64,000 nt of DNA from Rhabdophis nuchalis (lineage: Eukaryota > Chordata > Lepidosauria > Squamata > Natricidae): positions 375,713,919 through 375,777,918 of the forward strand of contig CM077643.1 of assembly GCA_039707465.1 (NCBI GenBank), read 5' to 3'. This document shows, piece by piece, positions 23,501 through 49,387 of this stretch. The position numbers were made by a program, and so were the translations under genes. The notes under the pieces were generated by a model. It made no database searches, was not told the DNA's origin, and saw nothing but the letters and a program-made list of their open reading frames with translations. Every line of letters starts with the position of its first letter. The stretch's first letter is position 1.

Positions 23501-23938
23501 TGCTGCAATAAAGAAATGGTATTTATGGAACTCTGTAGAATTTTACTTCTGCATTTATTTTCATTTTGATGACGCTTGACACATCCTCATTCCACAATAT
23601 AGCACAGCCTTTGTAGTCTACTTCTTTTGGGTTAGTTAAAAAAGTGGGTAAAATATTGACACAAAACCCAAAACGGTCTCAAAAGAAACATTTGGTTGAT
23701 AAGCCTTAGCTGCAACCGGTTTGACTATATCTGTGTATTCTCTCACCTTTTTTAGGTGGTGGAAGAAACTCACTTTATCTTGAAAGAGTATGGCTTCCGC
23801 TTTGTGCGTCGAGGGCACATTTTTGTCAAAGGCAAAGGTGACTTGCTGACGTATTTTATGAAAGGACGCGAGAAGCAAGATTCCTTTATCAATGGTTCAT
23901 GTGTGACTTTGCCTCATCAGGTGGTTGACAGTTCTTGA
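600..23938 (+). CDS. ADCY3: Adenylate cyclase type 3, 3' half (14 coding exons)
   Basis: Membrane adenylate cyclase that makes cAMP from ATP; in vertebrates ADCY3 acts in olfactory and primary cilia under G-protein control. Fourteen exons with matching phases give 662 residues plus stop: end of C1a and C1b, six membrane spans (exons 5651-17050), then the full C2a domain and tail. Family hallmarks seen are [14 protein letters not shown] (adenine-site Lys), [19 protein letters not shown] (DIWG plus catalytic Asn and Arg) and [11 protein letters not shown] (catalytic Lys). The C1b stretch [20 protein letters not shown] and the C-terminal LPHQVVDSS identify subtype 3 rather than another ADCY. Joined exons are 600-762, 1129-1248, 4199-4341, 5651-5812, 7780-7867, 10746-10862, 13824-14080, 16969-17050, 17916-18074, 18492-18638, 20205-20321, 21557-21683, 22301-22425 and 23756-23938. 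The 5' exons, with TM1-6 and most of C1a, lie outside the window. Confidence 0.95.
1129..1248 (+). CDS. ADCY3: ADCY3 exon: C1b variable linker
   Basis: A 120-bp exon (40 codons, phase 0 at both ends) lies between acceptor ttcatgtcacag and donor gtaaag. It encodes a Ser/Thr/Asn-rich linker with [13 protein letters not shown] and EEAE-like acidic residues. This is the fast-diverging C1b part of ADCY3, so identity rests on position and on the NTKE/NGS motif shared with mammalian ADCY3. Confidence 0.82.
1360..1502. mobile_element. Hairpin MITE
   Basis: Arms of about 60 bp share gaggcaactggttttc and tcttggatgagaa with their complements. It lies just after the ADCY3 exon at 1129-1248. Confidence 0.7.
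2477..2532. repeat. Overlapping inverted repeats
   Basis: An 18-bp perfect stem (2477-2494 with 2503-2520) overlaps a 14-bp perfect stem (2496-2509 with 2519-2532), so the two hairpins exclude each other. Confidence 0.9.
3383..3893. mobile_element. MITE with internal tandem repeats
   Basis: Terminal inverted repeats accatatttttcagacgata and ttataatccgaaaaatacagt are imperfect complements. The inside holds three or so degenerate copies of a ~120-bp unit containing agccctgctgaagcctgcag and ggggaaggcaaaa. The ORFs here come from the tandem units. Confidence 0.75.
4199..4341 (+). CDS. ADCY3: ADCY3 exon: conserved C1b
   Basis: The acceptor is ttctatccag and the donor gtatgt starts at 4342. The frame reads [20 protein letters not shown] then [20 protein letters not shown], very close to mammalian ADCY3. 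It ends with two bases of an Ala codon completed by the exon at 5651. Confidence 0.95.
5096..5409 (-). mobile_element. L2-type LINE 3' end
   Basis: On the minus strand: cagggcccgccaca.. region of the RT C-terminus, then the 3' end ccgccctgggtccttttgg and agaagggcgggatataaat. Truncated. Confidence 0.8.
5651..5812 (+). CDS. ADCY3: ADCY3 exon: C1b to first span of second membrane cassette
   Basis: The acceptor is tcttgacag and the donor gttagt. The protein reads [20 protein letters not shown] followed by the hydrophobic segment [18 protein letters not shown], the seventh transmembrane helix. The split Trp codon (TG/G) joins the next exon in phase. Confidence 0.95.
5870..6178. mobile_element. 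MITE-like repeat (GTAGTCCT family), old
   Basis: Begins aggtaatccttgatttac and ends gtaagtcaaggactacctg, an inverted pair; the interior resembles the copies at 29388 and 29829. Confidence 0.65.
6504..6653. mobile_element. Short hAT-like MITE
   Basis: Ends caggagtctcaa and ttgagacccctg, with the target ctatagct duplicated exactly at 6496-6503 and 6654-6661. Confidence 0.88.
6926..7046. mobile_element. Snapback MITE
   Basis: 121 bp, almost one long hairpin; ends caggggtctccaacc / ggttggagacccctg; target ctctacag at 6918-6925 and 7047-7054. Confidence 0.93.
7215..7302. mobile_element. Snapback MITE, short
   Basis: 88-bp hairpin with cagaggtttccaaac / gtttgggaacctctg ends; target aactagtt versus aactagat (7207-7214, 7303-7310). 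Confidence 0.9.
7780..7867 (+). CDS. ADCY3: ADCY3 exon: TM8
   Basis: An 88-bp exon sits between ctgctgcag and gtaaga. It encodes [20 protein letters not shown] then AAIFPR, a single hydrophobic helix ending at a cytoplasmic Arg. Confidence 0.95.
8250..8267. repeat. Poly(C) run
   Basis: About 18 consecutive C residues; a likely site of length variation or sequencing error. Confidence 0.85.
8307..8577. mobile_element. MITE with central perfect palindrome
   Basis: Terminal segments gggttgctgccggttcg and gcgaacttgtagcaaccc are inverted. The interior holds a perfect 46-bp palindrome (8397-8442). Confidence 0.65.
8666..8913 (+). mobile_element. L2-type LINE, 5' piece
   Basis: Encodes [20 protein letters not shown] and [20 protein letters not shown], the conserved RT C-terminal region of L2/CR1-group LINEs. 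Interrupted by the hAT element at 8914; continues at 9944. Confidence 0.88.
8914..9935 (+). mobile_element. ~1.0-kb hAT-like non-autonomous transposon, copy 1
   Basis: Ends are caggggtccccaacc and ggttggggacccgtg; the 8-bp target ccttagac is duplicated at 8906-8913 and 9936-9943. It was inserted into an L2 LINE, splitting it. Inside are a GC-rich fold-back region (8930-9360) and a (GAAA)-type polypurine tract (9440-9754). The long ORFs on both strands (about 300 codons) come from this composition and match no transposase that I recognise. Confidence 0.9.
9936..10335 (+). mobile_element. L2-type LINE, 3' piece
   Basis: Continues the frame with [20 protein letters not shown] and [20 protein letters not shown], then the 3' end gagaagggcgggatataaat and an AATAAA-repeat tail. 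Confidence 0.88.
10746..10862 (+). CDS. ADCY3: ADCY3 exon: TM9
   Basis: A 117-bp exon (39 codons, phase 0) lies between aatacag and gtaagc. It encodes [14 protein letters not shown], a conserved amphipathic stretch, then [15 protein letters not shown], a membrane helix. It is too short to appear as a long ORF. Confidence 0.94.
11427..11540. repeat. (CTTT)n then (CT)n microsatellite
   Basis: About 55 bp of CTTT followed by about 50 bp of CT in an ADCY3 intron. ORFs here are low-complexity artefacts. Confidence 0.95.
11990..12780 (-). mobile_element. CR1-like LINE fragment, minus strand
   Basis: The flanks of the MITE at 12117-12550 read as CR1 3'-region antisense (ccagaattttgtttgcctt and cacctaaatcctttc type segments). 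Old and truncated. Confidence 0.5.
12117..12550. mobile_element. hAT-like MITE inside a CR1 fragment
   Basis: Starts cagtgatggcaaacc and ends ggtttgccatcaggg, with 8-bp target ccctatac on both sides (12109-12116, 12551-12558). CR1-type sequence continues on both sides, so the MITE is the younger insertion. Confidence 0.88.
13419..13792. mobile_element. hAT-like MITE related to 12117-12550
   Basis: Ends are ccgtgatggcgaacc and gttagccatcactg, related to those of the element at 12117. Flanks gcctaacc and gccctaac look like an eroded 8-bp target duplication. It lies just upstream of the ADCY3 exon at 13824. Confidence 0.7.
13824..14080 (+). CDS. ADCY3: ADCY3 exon: extracellular loop, TM10 and TM11
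   Basis: A 257-bp exon lies between gtttcaacag and gtaaga. It encodes a Cys-containing loop with an N-glycosylation sequon (NDT) near its start, CVENPKYY, and two hydrophobic spans ([20 protein letters not shown] and the [13 protein letters not shown] segment). It ends [13 protein letters not shown] plus two bases of the next codon. Confidence 0.95.
14142..14388. mobile_element. Snapback MITE, composite
   Basis: Flanked by ggttaggc (14134-14141, 14389-14396). It starts caggggtgggcaaac and ends gtttgcccacccctg. A second start (caggggtccccaacc) near 14253 shows that a family member or internal duplication lies inside. Confidence 0.88.
14590..14815 (+). mobile_element. Probable tRNA-derived SINE
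   Basis: Contains ggctgaggtggttaag, ctcattctaagcccaaactt and caggattgttgtcgtgg, a pattern of squamate tRNA SINEs, heavily mutated. Confidence 0.5.
15022..16102 (-). mobile_element. ~1.08-kb hAT-like non-autonomous transposon, copy 2
   Basis: Same family as 8914-9935 but in reverse orientation, in the next ADCY3 intron but one. The 8-bp target gcatacta is duplicated at 15014-15021 and 16103-16110. It has the same pyrimidine tract (15200-15560) and GC-rich fold-back (15590-16090), with internal differences. No intact coding gene. Confidence 0.9.
16145..16700. repeat. Old MITE-like repeat hosting a SINE
   Basis: Fragments resembling the GTAGTCCT family (gttgcttaatgaccattg and cagtcacttaagtgctttg) flank the tRNA-CR1 SINE at 16480-16622. 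Confidence 0.45.
16480..16622 (-). mobile_element. tRNA-headed SINE with CR1-type 3' end
   Basis: Read on the minus strand: head ggcctagaggtagagctc with B-box-like gttgtgagttcaatcc, then gggggttggactagatgacc and cccttccaactctgttaatc, the standard CR1 LINE 3' end. The chimera suggests mobilisation by CR1. It interrupts an older MITE-like repeat. Confidence 0.78.
16969..17050 (+). CDS. ADCY3: ADCY3 exon: TM12
   Basis: An 82-bp exon lies between ttgctttcag and gtgagt. It encodes [20 protein letters not shown] then YFSRH, the last membrane helix before C2. It joins the exon ending at 14080 in frame, which leaves out a linker of about 20 residues that I recall in mammalian ADCY3. Confidence 0.93.
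17234..17571 (-). mobile_element. L1-type 3' end with 17-bp target duplication
   Basis: On the minus strand it ends gtaaaaccaataaaaattg. Flanks aaactggaggacaactc are exact duplicates (17217-17233, 17572-17588). No homopolymer tail. Not coding. Confidence 0.8.
17916..18074 (+). CDS. ADCY3: ADCY3 exon: signalling helix and C2 start
   Basis: A 159-bp exon (53 codons) lies between ccgctgcag and gtacat. It encodes [40 protein letters not shown] and SKKRDE, the helix linking TM12 to the C2 catalytic core. It is nearly identical to mammalian ADCY3. Confidence 0.96.
18492..18638 (+). CDS. ADCY3: ADCY3 exon: C2a core 1
   Basis: A 147-bp exon lies between tttgtgtag and gtgagt. It encodes [20 protein letters not shown] then [19 protein letters not shown], the first beta-alpha unit of the C2a cyclase fold. 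As in other ADCY C2 domains, it lacks the paired metal Asp residues found in C1a. Confidence 0.96.
19526..19721. mobile_element. hAT-like MITE (CAGTGGTTCTCAACC ends)
   Basis: Ends are cagtggttctcaacc and ggttgagaaccactg. The target ctctaggg is at 19518-19525 and 19722-19729; the second copy is shared with the next element. Confidence 0.92.
19730..19864. mobile_element. Snapback MITE abutting another MITE
   Basis: A near-perfect inverted repeat with caggggtctgcaaag / ctttgcagacccctg ends. It is flanked by ctctaggg at 19722-19729 and 19865-19872, the same target used by the element to its left. Confidence 0.93.
20205..20321 (+). CDS. ADCY3: ADCY3 exon: C2a core 2 (purine-site lysine)
   Basis: A 117-bp exon lies between gactctcacag and gtaagc. 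It encodes [20 protein letters not shown]; the Lys of KIKTIG is the conserved adenine-contacting residue of C2. It then runs into a short variable loop ([11 protein letters not shown]). Confidence 0.96.
20545..20935 (-). mobile_element. Probable tRNA-derived SINE split by a MITE
   Basis: On the minus strand the right end reads ggtggctcacctggtaagat, a polymerase III A-box-like tRNA head. The body continues past the MITE at 20669-20805 and ends at about 20545 in A/T-rich sequence. Confidence 0.5.
20669..20805. mobile_element. Snapback MITE inside a SINE-like repeat
   Basis: Hairpin element with target gggtaggc / gggtaggt (20661-20668, 20806-20813). Flanking DNA on both sides looks like one tRNA-derived repeat. 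Confidence 0.88.
21180..21420. repeat. Interspersed repeat (unclassified)
   Basis: Starts taagaacataagaatagcc and contains gtccagcattctgtctcaca; I recognise this as a common reptile repeat, possibly a LINE 3' region, but cannot name it. Confidence 0.55.
21557..21683 (+). CDS. ADCY3: ADCY3 exon: C2a core 3, ends at a GC donor
   Basis: The acceptor is ccttctctag. The exon encodes [20 protein letters not shown] and [12 protein letters not shown], then one base of a Gly codon. Only a GC donor (ATAG then gcaagt) keeps phase with the next exon, giving I-G-M-N-K as in other vertebrates. Confidence 0.94.
21684..22300 (+). other. ADCY3: GC-AG intron of ADCY3 with snapback MITE
   Basis: This intron starts GCAAGT and ends ACAG. 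The strong A-G before the GC and the AAGT after it match the pattern of functional GC donors. The intron also holds a hairpin MITE at 21830-21964. Confidence 0.82.
21830..21964. mobile_element. Snapback MITE in GC-AG intron
   Basis: 135-bp hairpin with caggggttcccaaac ends and an exact target duplication gtttagat (21822-21829, 21965-21972). Confidence 0.93.
22301..22425 (+). CDS. ADCY3: ADCY3 exon: C2a catalytic Asn/Arg
   Basis: A 125-bp exon lies between gtactgacag and gtgggg. It encodes [20 protein letters not shown] then [18 protein letters not shown]. The DIWG motif and the Asn and Arg of NVASRM are the C2 ribose and transition-state residues. Confidence 0.97.
22953..23183 (+). mobile_element. 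Sauria-type SINE
   Basis: tRNA-like head (ggtggctcagtggttaagag, then agtttgaatctcaccagg), conserved body (aaggttgactcagccttcc) and BovB-type tail ending ctaagtgctattgctattgg. Diagnostic of squamates. Confidence 0.88.
23756..23938 (+). CDS. ADCY3: ADCY3 last coding exon, C2a end and tail
   Basis: The acceptor is ccttttttag and the stop TGA is at 23936-23938. It encodes [20 protein letters not shown], with the conserved Lys of KGKG that binds phosphates, then TYFMKGREK and the tail [11 protein letters not shown]. The tail is almost the same as in mammals. Confidence 0.96.
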   Translation: MVEETHFILKEYGFRFVRRGHIFVKGKGDLLTYFMKGREKQDSFINGSCVTLPHQVVDSS

Positions 23939-24840
23939 AGTTCTCACACTCTACCTGCAGATAACAGGGGGGAAAAGCAGGTAACTCTAATGCCCAAAGA
24001 CAAACTGCTTTCAGCACCTGCTGCTCTGGATGGGAGATTGATATAAACACCACTGATAGATTTACAGGAAATCACCCCTTTGCTTGTTCCTTCCTTCTTG
24101 AACATTTATTATTTGTAAAGGGGCTCCCTTGCCATCAGTTTGCATTTGTCTCATGATATAGAAAGGGCAGTAGAAAGGAGGCTTCGATAGGAAGAGCCCT
24201 GCCTTTTGCACAAACACGTGGCTTCTTGCACATTCAAGCCTGGAGGTAATAGAACTCTCACTGCAGCCTTGCTCGGCTAGATCACTTTGATTGCATTCTC
24301 TTTTTAGTTCAAATGTGCAGTGGTTTTGATTTTCCATTGATCCAAGCTCTGCATAGAATTCTTTGTAAAAATAAATGCAAGTTCAGAATGGGTACGACAA
24401 ATGGGCAGATGAACCGGGAACACTGCACAATGTTCACACCTGGCCCACTTGGTTCAAATGGAGTTAATAATTGCCTCAAATCAGGCACATAGCAGAAAGG
24501 AAATAAAGAACACGTGGAATCTTTCTTTTCACTGTGACAAGATGCTCTATTTTGTAGAGGGAAAGGGGAAAGAGATCATTCAAGTATATGAATGGTAATA
24601 TAAATATAAATATATATATATGATAATATATATGAGAACAGATATCTTTATATTTTTAATGCATCTTAATTGTGAAAGTAAGGTGCCTCTTTCAGGTGGT
24701 GCCTTGCTTCTTTTTCTGCCCTCATCTTTGCTGATGCTTTAAAAGGAAGAGATTTATACAGCCTGAACTGAGGCTGTTTTATTAAAAGCCTTCATCTGAT
24801 TGTTATGTTGAAATAAAAAATTATGTAATTTGTTTAGTTT
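23939..24840 (+). other. ADCY3: ADCY3 3'UTR (proximal form)
   Basis: A non-coding stretch after the stop codon, A/T rich, with no recognised repeat. It ends after AATAAA at 24812. A second AATAAA at 25299 could give a longer form of about 1.4 kb; without transcripts I cannot choose. Confidence 0.55.
24812..24817 (+). terminator. Polyadenylation signal, ADCY3
   Basis: Canonical AATAAA 874 bp after the ADCY3 stop codon, followed by T/G-rich sequence (ttatgtaatttgtttag). Confidence 0.5.
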
Positions 24841-25514
24841 CTCAAATAGATTCAGTTTGATTTTAAAATTGCTGTCTCTTGTTTTCTTTTGGGGAGAAAA
24901 AGGAGTTGTGTCATTCACTCTTAAGGGGAATTGTGCATGTTTGGGTTGAATGCTAAATAACCTTATTAGAAGAAAATTATTTCTGATTTCAGACTAATGT
25001 CCAAGAGTGCCATTATGCTGTTGGAATATTTAACTATAAGTCAAGAGGGGATAGCTAGTCTGTTGATGCACCATTTTTGTCTGATTTAAGCATAAACCAA
25101 AGAGCAAATTTTGTATTGCTAAACACTGAGGACTTGTGTCTTAATGATAAATGCCAAATCAGCAAAAGTGATGCTAGGAGGCTTGCGTGGTAAGGAGGGC
25201 TGCCCTGTTAAGAACCACAAACCCTGATTAGCAGTTAGCTTTTTACATTTCCTACCATACAGATTAGGACTTCTTTTTTGAAGTCTTATTGCACAATGAA
25301 TAAAACATGTCCAAATATAGAATATATAAGGAAATGTTATATCATTTCTCCATTTAATCTATATATAATTTATGGAAATGTGATATCAGAGCCAAGACTG
25401 AGAACAGCTTTCCTCGCTTCTGTAATGTGTAATATGTTTTGGGAGCTTTGAGTGAAGGACTGATACAAATGTGTCAGAGGACCAAATTCATCTTCTTGCA
25501 GAGTTTCCAAATAT
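24841..25514. other. ADCY3-CENPO convergent spacer, unique part
   Basis: A/T-rich sequence with no convincing ORF. It contains a further AATAAA (25299-25304) that may serve a longer ADCY3 transcript. Repeats begin at about 25515. Confidence 0.5.
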
Positions 25515-28500
25515 CCATTAAAAAAAAAAGCTTTATTGGATTTTTTATTTTTAAATATACATCAATCTCAATACACGAACAGTGGCCTCTGGCCTATAGT
25601 GATACAAACAGCCATAATCATCATCATCAACACCATCATCATCATCATAGTTTCATGCTTAATGAATAAAGTATATAATAATAATTGTTACACTGGTAAC
25701 ATTTATGTAATTCTAGTAATGATATACACAATTGCTTTAGATTAGTTATTCAATATTTCACTGTTCCATTTTAATGCCAATGATATTATGAAGCATACAT
25801 AGTAATACCATTTTTCAACCTCTAATCTTTCCATCTAATTATTACTATTATATGAAAATTATATCTGCTAATATCCCCCCTATTTATATTAAAACGTAGG
25901 CTTCATTATTTGGCTGTTCAAAGTCACAATATGCCATTCGAGTACCAGTTATCTTATTATTTAAACATACCTAATAATATCATCTTTCGACCTCCAATCT
26001 TTTCATCTAACTATTGCTTTATATAAAGGTGTGTATTCTTATTTCTACCTCTATTTCAGTTTTTAATCAGGTTAGCATTATATTAGGGGGGAAAATCCTT
26101 TCTATCTATTATCTCAGCGGCTTTTGATACCATCGACCATGGTATCCTATTGCACCGACTGGGGAGGTTGGGGCTGGGAGGCACCGTTCTACGGTGGTTC
26201 TCGTCTTACCTCTCTGGTCGGTCGCAATATGTGTTGACAGGGGGGCAGAGGTCGGCTTCGAGACCCCTCTTATGTGGGGTTCCTCAGGGGTTGGTCCTCT
26301 CGCCCCTCCTATTCAACACATATATGAAGCCGCTGGGTGAGATCATCCGTGGTTTTGGGGTGGGATATCATCTGTACGCTGATGATACTCAGCTGTACAT
26401 TTCCACCCCAGACCACCCCAACGATGCCATCGAGACGCTGTCCCGGTGTTTGGAGGCCGTACGGATCTGGATGGGTAGTAACAAACTCAAGCTCAACCCC
26501 TCCAAGACAAAGTGGCTGTGGTTTCCGGCACCCCGGTTCAGCCAGATTACTCCAACTCTGGCCATTGGGGGCGAAACACTGGCCCCCGTGGAAAGGGCGC
26601 GCAATTTGGGTGTCCTCCTGGATTCCTGGCTATCCATGGAGGACCATGTGGCGGCCGTGGCTAGGGGGGCATTCCATCAGGTACGCCTGATGCGCCAATT
26701 GCGCCCCTTACTGGACCGGGCTGCCCTTCGCACAGTCACTCAAGCACTCGTGACGTCCCGACTCGACTACTGCAATGCTCTCTACATGGGGCTTCCCTTG
26801 AGGTGCACTCGAAAGCTACAGTTAGTTCAGAATGCAGCCACGCGGGTGATTACGGGAGCTTCGAGGCACTCCCATATAACACCAATCCTGCGCGAGCTGC
26901 ACTGGCTTCCTGTGGTCTTTCGGGTGCGCTTCAAGGTTTTGACGACCATCTTCAAAGCGCTCCATGGCTCGGGACCTAGTTATATGCGAGACCGTCTCCT
27001 GCCCCATACATCCCTTAGACCGATATGCTCCCACAGAGAGGGCCTTCTCAGGGTGCTGTTGGCCGGACAATGCCAACTGGCGACACCCAGGGGAAGGGCC
27101 TTCTCTGTGGCGGGCCCTGCCCTGTGGAACGACCTACCCCCAGAACTTCGTACCATCACCAACCTCCGCCTCTTCCGCCAGTGTTTAAAAACACACCTCT
27201 TTCACCAAGCCGGCCTAACATAACCTCCGCTGGGACTAGCCATAGATAGTTTTAATTTGGGGATTTTAATTGGTTTTAGCGCAGGATGGGGATTTAATAG
27301 GTTTTTAAATTTTGTATTGTTGTTTTTTGTATGTATTTTAATTTCCTGTGTGCCGCCCTGGGTCCTTTTGGAGAAGGGCGGGATATAAATTTAATAAAAA
27401 TAAAAATAAATAAATAAATATCTCTTGCCCATTTTAATACTTCAATTCTTATTCGTTTTTGGGCTTGCCCTAATTCGTTGTTTGGCTAACCCTAACCCTC
27501 TCATACCCCACTCTTGGATCTTTGTCTCTATCAGCATCTGTCTTCACCACTCATTCTGAATATTTCTCCCATTTCTATCCTCCCTAACTTGCCAGGTCTC
27601 CAGAGTGTCCACCAAACCCCTATCTCCCTTTCAAAGGTATCTTCCAAATTATTCAATTCCATTTTTAAATCTCTTCAAGTACTTGCCCGATGGTTTATTT
27701 CATTATTATCTTTATTGTCTTCTCCTTCTCATCTTCTAGCTTTGTTTCCTGGTTTGTCTGGTCTATCTTTTCCTCCATTCTTTCTACTGTATCCCCTCTT
27801 TCCTGGACTCTTTGATCTTCATTCATTATCAATTATAGCATATTTTCTATTTTCCCATTTGTGCCTTGCATTAGGTTCTTTTTCTCTCTGTGGTTCTTTG
27901 TCAATGCTTTTAACCATCAGTGCCATTTCTCTTGAAATCTCACTCATTTCCCCAGAGGGAGCATCTTGTCTTATTTTAATAAGTCCCGCTTTTACTCAAG
28001 TCCAAAAATAATATATTCAAGTCCAATGTTGCTCCTCAGAAAGTTCAATAATCATAATTCTTTACATCTCAGGAATATCAATCAGTTCGATTTAAGTAGT
28101 CCAGGCAGTTTCCACAGTCAAAAGTCACTTTACTTAAGTCTTCCTTATTCTTAAAATAGAGTCTCCAGTAGTCATAAAGTAGATAGTTATAGAACAGTAA
28201 GTATCACTACAAACCTCCAGATAAATGTTATTTATTTCTCCTATCAGGAGTTCCTAGACTTGTAGAGGTATAGTATATTTTCCATTCACCAGTAGATGGC
28301 ATCCTCAGCTTAGATTTCAGTATTGTTTCAAGTCTGATAAATTGATTGATCCAAAATTAGTTCAATTTATGGAAGCAAAGTCAGCTATTCAAGTAAATTC
28401 AAGTAGATAAGTTCCAACATTTAATAATGCCTTTCCAAAACACCGCCTACCCAGTTTAAAAACCCAATTTTCTATGGTTTAAAAGGTCTTTAGCTTTTCT

Positions 28501-28940
28501 CCCATTGGTTCCTTTCTTTCGGGTCTAGGATTTTTTTTCTCTATGGCTATTTGCCGCTTTAAAAAATAGTTCTGAGTTTCTTTTCCTGGATTTTCCTCTT
28601 TCTTATTTTGCTTTTTTTCTTTTAAAGTTAGGTCTAAATAAAAAAGGAATCTTCTCACCCAGCTCCAGTCACTGTTCATTTACACCGCTCCTGCACATTT
28701 CTTGTTGCCTCGGCTGTCCCAGTTTCATGGCAGCCATCATGACTGCCTTTTCTCCTCATTGTGAATGAGAGGTAAGAAGCCCTGGGTCAAGCAGGAGAGT
28801 TGCTGCTCTCTGTGACTTGCAGGGCACCCCTCTTTTCTTCACCACCCCTATAGGGTGGCTTTAGCTCCTTTCGGAGCCCTCTAACAGGGAGAAGTCAGTG
28901 TGGGAGGGCGGAGACATCAGCCAGAAGTCAGATATACAAA
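25515..28940 (-). mobile_element. L1-like element, minus strand, split by L2
   Basis: On the minus strand: a GC-richer 5' region (28940-28660) starting gacttctggctgatg, then Glu/Lys-rich coiled-coil-like sequence suggestive of ORF1 (about 28000-27450), and at the left a 3' end with ccaataaagc (25535). The L2 at 26112-27420 interrupts it. No ORF2 was seen in the 2.1 kb that remain, but frames are broken. Confidence 0.5.
26112..27420 (+). mobile_element. L2-type LINE with open RT C-terminal frame
   Basis: 5'-truncated copy with a 357-codon open frame: YADDTQLYI (RT catalytic box), [40 protein letters not shown], ending HLFHQAGLT, then the standard L2 3' end. It sits within L1-like sequence on the minus strand. 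Confidence 0.9.
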
Positions 28941-29387
28941 TTCTTAATCCACACAGATAATCCTACTAAATCTGATGTGTATATAATTCCACATATAATT
29001 TTTCCTTTCACGCAGGTAAATTAGACGTACTAATCTATGCCCATCTGCAGAGCTTGGCTAGAATCAAGTAAGGAGAGTTGTGATTGATGCTGGGCAAGCC
29101 TAAAAAATGAAGGTCTTTGAATACTATTATATCTAGCTTTAAAAATGTAAGACAATGTTTTTAAAAATAGATGGTGTTCATGCTAGAGAACAAAAGTCAT
29201 CATAAGGTGAGATGAGCTGGGCAGAACTACATAATTTATTCATACTACTAAGGGCCTTGGGTGGGACAGGATGGAAAGCAGACTGGCTATTTTGTAGTCC
29301 TTGGCCTTATTTCAAAGTCTCTGTTCCATCTATTTCCCTATGATCATTTAAATTAACTTTGCTTTCATAATACTGGATGTACATGTA

Positions 29388-29766
29388 TAGATAGTCCTGG
29401 ACATACAACCACAACTGAGCCTAAAATTTCCATTGCTAACCAATGCAGTTATTAAGTGAGTTTTGCCTCATTTTACAACCTTTGGCCACAGTTGGTAAGC
29501 CAATCACTACAGTTGTTAAGTGAATCTGGCTTCCTCTGTTGACTTTGCTTGTCAGAAACTGGCCAGGTTACAAATGGTGATTCTAGGATAGTGCAAATGT
29601 CATAAATACATGCCAGTTGCTATGTGCTTTAATTTTGATCATGTGATTATGGGACTGCTGCAAGGATTGTTAAGTGTGAAAACTGGTCATAAATCACTTT
29701 TCCCAGTGCCATTGTAGTTTCAAATGGTCATTGAATGAAGGGTTGTAAGTTGAGATTACCTGTATG
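29388..29766. mobile_element. MITE-like repeat (GTAGTCCT family)
   Basis: Starts atagtcctggacatacaacc, contains gccacagttggtaag and ttgatcatgtgatta, ends ttgtaagttgagattacctg. Confidence 0.65.
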
Positions 29767-29828
29767 TAACTTGTCTTTGAATATACACATATATTCTAAT
29801 AAACTCATTTAATAAACACAAAGCCTAA

Positions 29829-30195
29829 ACAGGTAGTCCTCGGCTTACCACAGTTGAGCTCAAAATTTCGGTTGTTAAGGGAAACAATTGTAAGTGAATT
29901 TTGCCCCATTTAAAGACTTTGCTTGGCACAGTTGTTAAGGGAATCGTTGCAGTGGTTAAGTTAGTAGTATGGTTTTTATGTGAATCTGGCTTTTCCCATG
30001 GACTTTACTTGTCGGAAGGTCCCAAAAGGTGATCACATGATCCAGGGACACTGCAACCATCATAAATATGAACCAGTTGCCAAGCATCCAAATTTTGATC
30101 ACATGGGGATGCTGTAATGGTCGTAAGTATGAAAAACAGTCATCAGTCACTTTTTTCAGTGACATAATAACTTTGAACAGTCACTAAATGTTTAC
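29829..30195. mobile_element. MITE-like repeat (GTAGTCCT family), second copy
   Basis: Starts aggtagtcctcggcttacc and contains gatcacatgatccaggg; a tandem neighbour of the copy ending at 29766, in the same orientation. It loses its right end near a partial Sauria SINE at 30199. Confidence 0.65.
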
Positions 30196-30198
30196 AGT

Positions 30199-30285
30199 CA
30201 ATATACTGACTCTGTAAACCGTTTACAGATGGATGTAAAGCACTGTAAAGTGATATGCATATAAATGTAAGTGCTATTGCTATTA
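30199..30285 (+). mobile_element. Sauria SINE 3' fragment
   Basis: gtcaatatactgactctgta and the tail gtaagtgctattgctatt match the end of the SINE at 22953. Confidence 0.78.
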
Positions 30286-30604
30286 TCTAATAAAACATAG
30301 AAGAATCTGATTTCTTACCATTGAAATTTGCAGAATCAGAATTTCAATATCAAAACTAAGCAAAGCAGATAGTTATAACGTAAATACTGCCACAAGGACA
30401 AATTTCTGGTCCCTTTCATGGGAAAAGGAAATGGGCTACAATTCCATAGGAAAGTAGTAAATACTTCAGAGACTACAACATGTAAACTAAAAGTGAAAAT
30501 ATGACCAATCTATCTTGTATTTACTTCAAAAAAGACTCAAAGGATATTAACTGCCAGGATATTACTGGAACATGCTCTATCATCCTTCAGAGTGCTAATA
30601 GCAT

Positions 30605-30736
30605 TTCAGCACTCTAAAGTAGTTTATTTTTAAACTAAAATAAACTAATCAACCCTTCATTAATACTATATATTTCTGGGTAAGAACCATCTCACTTGCA
30701 GTGAGATCCCTCTTCATCTTCCTACCTTAGTGGAAT
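30605..30736 (-). terminator. CENPO: CENPO 3'UTR and polyadenylation signal
   Basis: On the minus strand AATAAA lies at 30628-30623, 109 bp after the CENPO stop. The short 3'UTR has no recognised repeat. Confidence 0.6.
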
Positions 30737-49047
<18,311 letters not shown>

Positions 49048-49387
49048 GAGGTAAACCTACTTGCCTGACGGGTCTATTAAAAACTCACTACGGTCGCTTC
49101 AGCAATGGACTGAAGGCTCGCCTCTCAAATGAATTTAAAACTCCCGCCTAGCAACGACACACCGCACTCGGAAATACGTCATCGGGCCGAGACTTTTCCT
49201 GACTCGCGAGTGGGTTTTCAACGAGGCGCTCTATTACTTCGGCTGCCCGGTTTTTTTTTACACGCCGTACAACAAGATGGCGAACCCCACTCCTGAGATG
49301 GTTGTCTTGTACGGAAACGGGGCGGCTCGCTTCGTTTAATCTTTTTCCCAGACTTCCTTTAGGAACCGCCCCATTTCCGGCTTGAGG
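49048..49387. promoter_or_regulatory. Shared bidirectional CpG promoter, CENPO/PTRHD1
   Basis: 340 bp separate the two divergent start codons. The stretch and the flanking exons are CpG rich and free of transposons, unlike nearly all the rest of the window. Visible motifs are an RFX-type half site cctagcaac (49147-49155), an ATF/CREB-like tacgtca (49175-49181), a YY1-like aagatggcg (49274-49282) and an ETS-type ttccgg (49375-49380). No TATA box was seen. Motif function is inferred. Confidence 0.75.

Noticed and set aside
27480..27500. Telomere-like taaccctaaccct
   Set aside because: Two units only; within L1-like sequence, so not an interstitial telomere array.
27514..28011. 165-codon plus-strand ORF
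   Set aside because: Ser/Leu/Pro-rich antisense reading of L1-like sequence lying on the minus strand.
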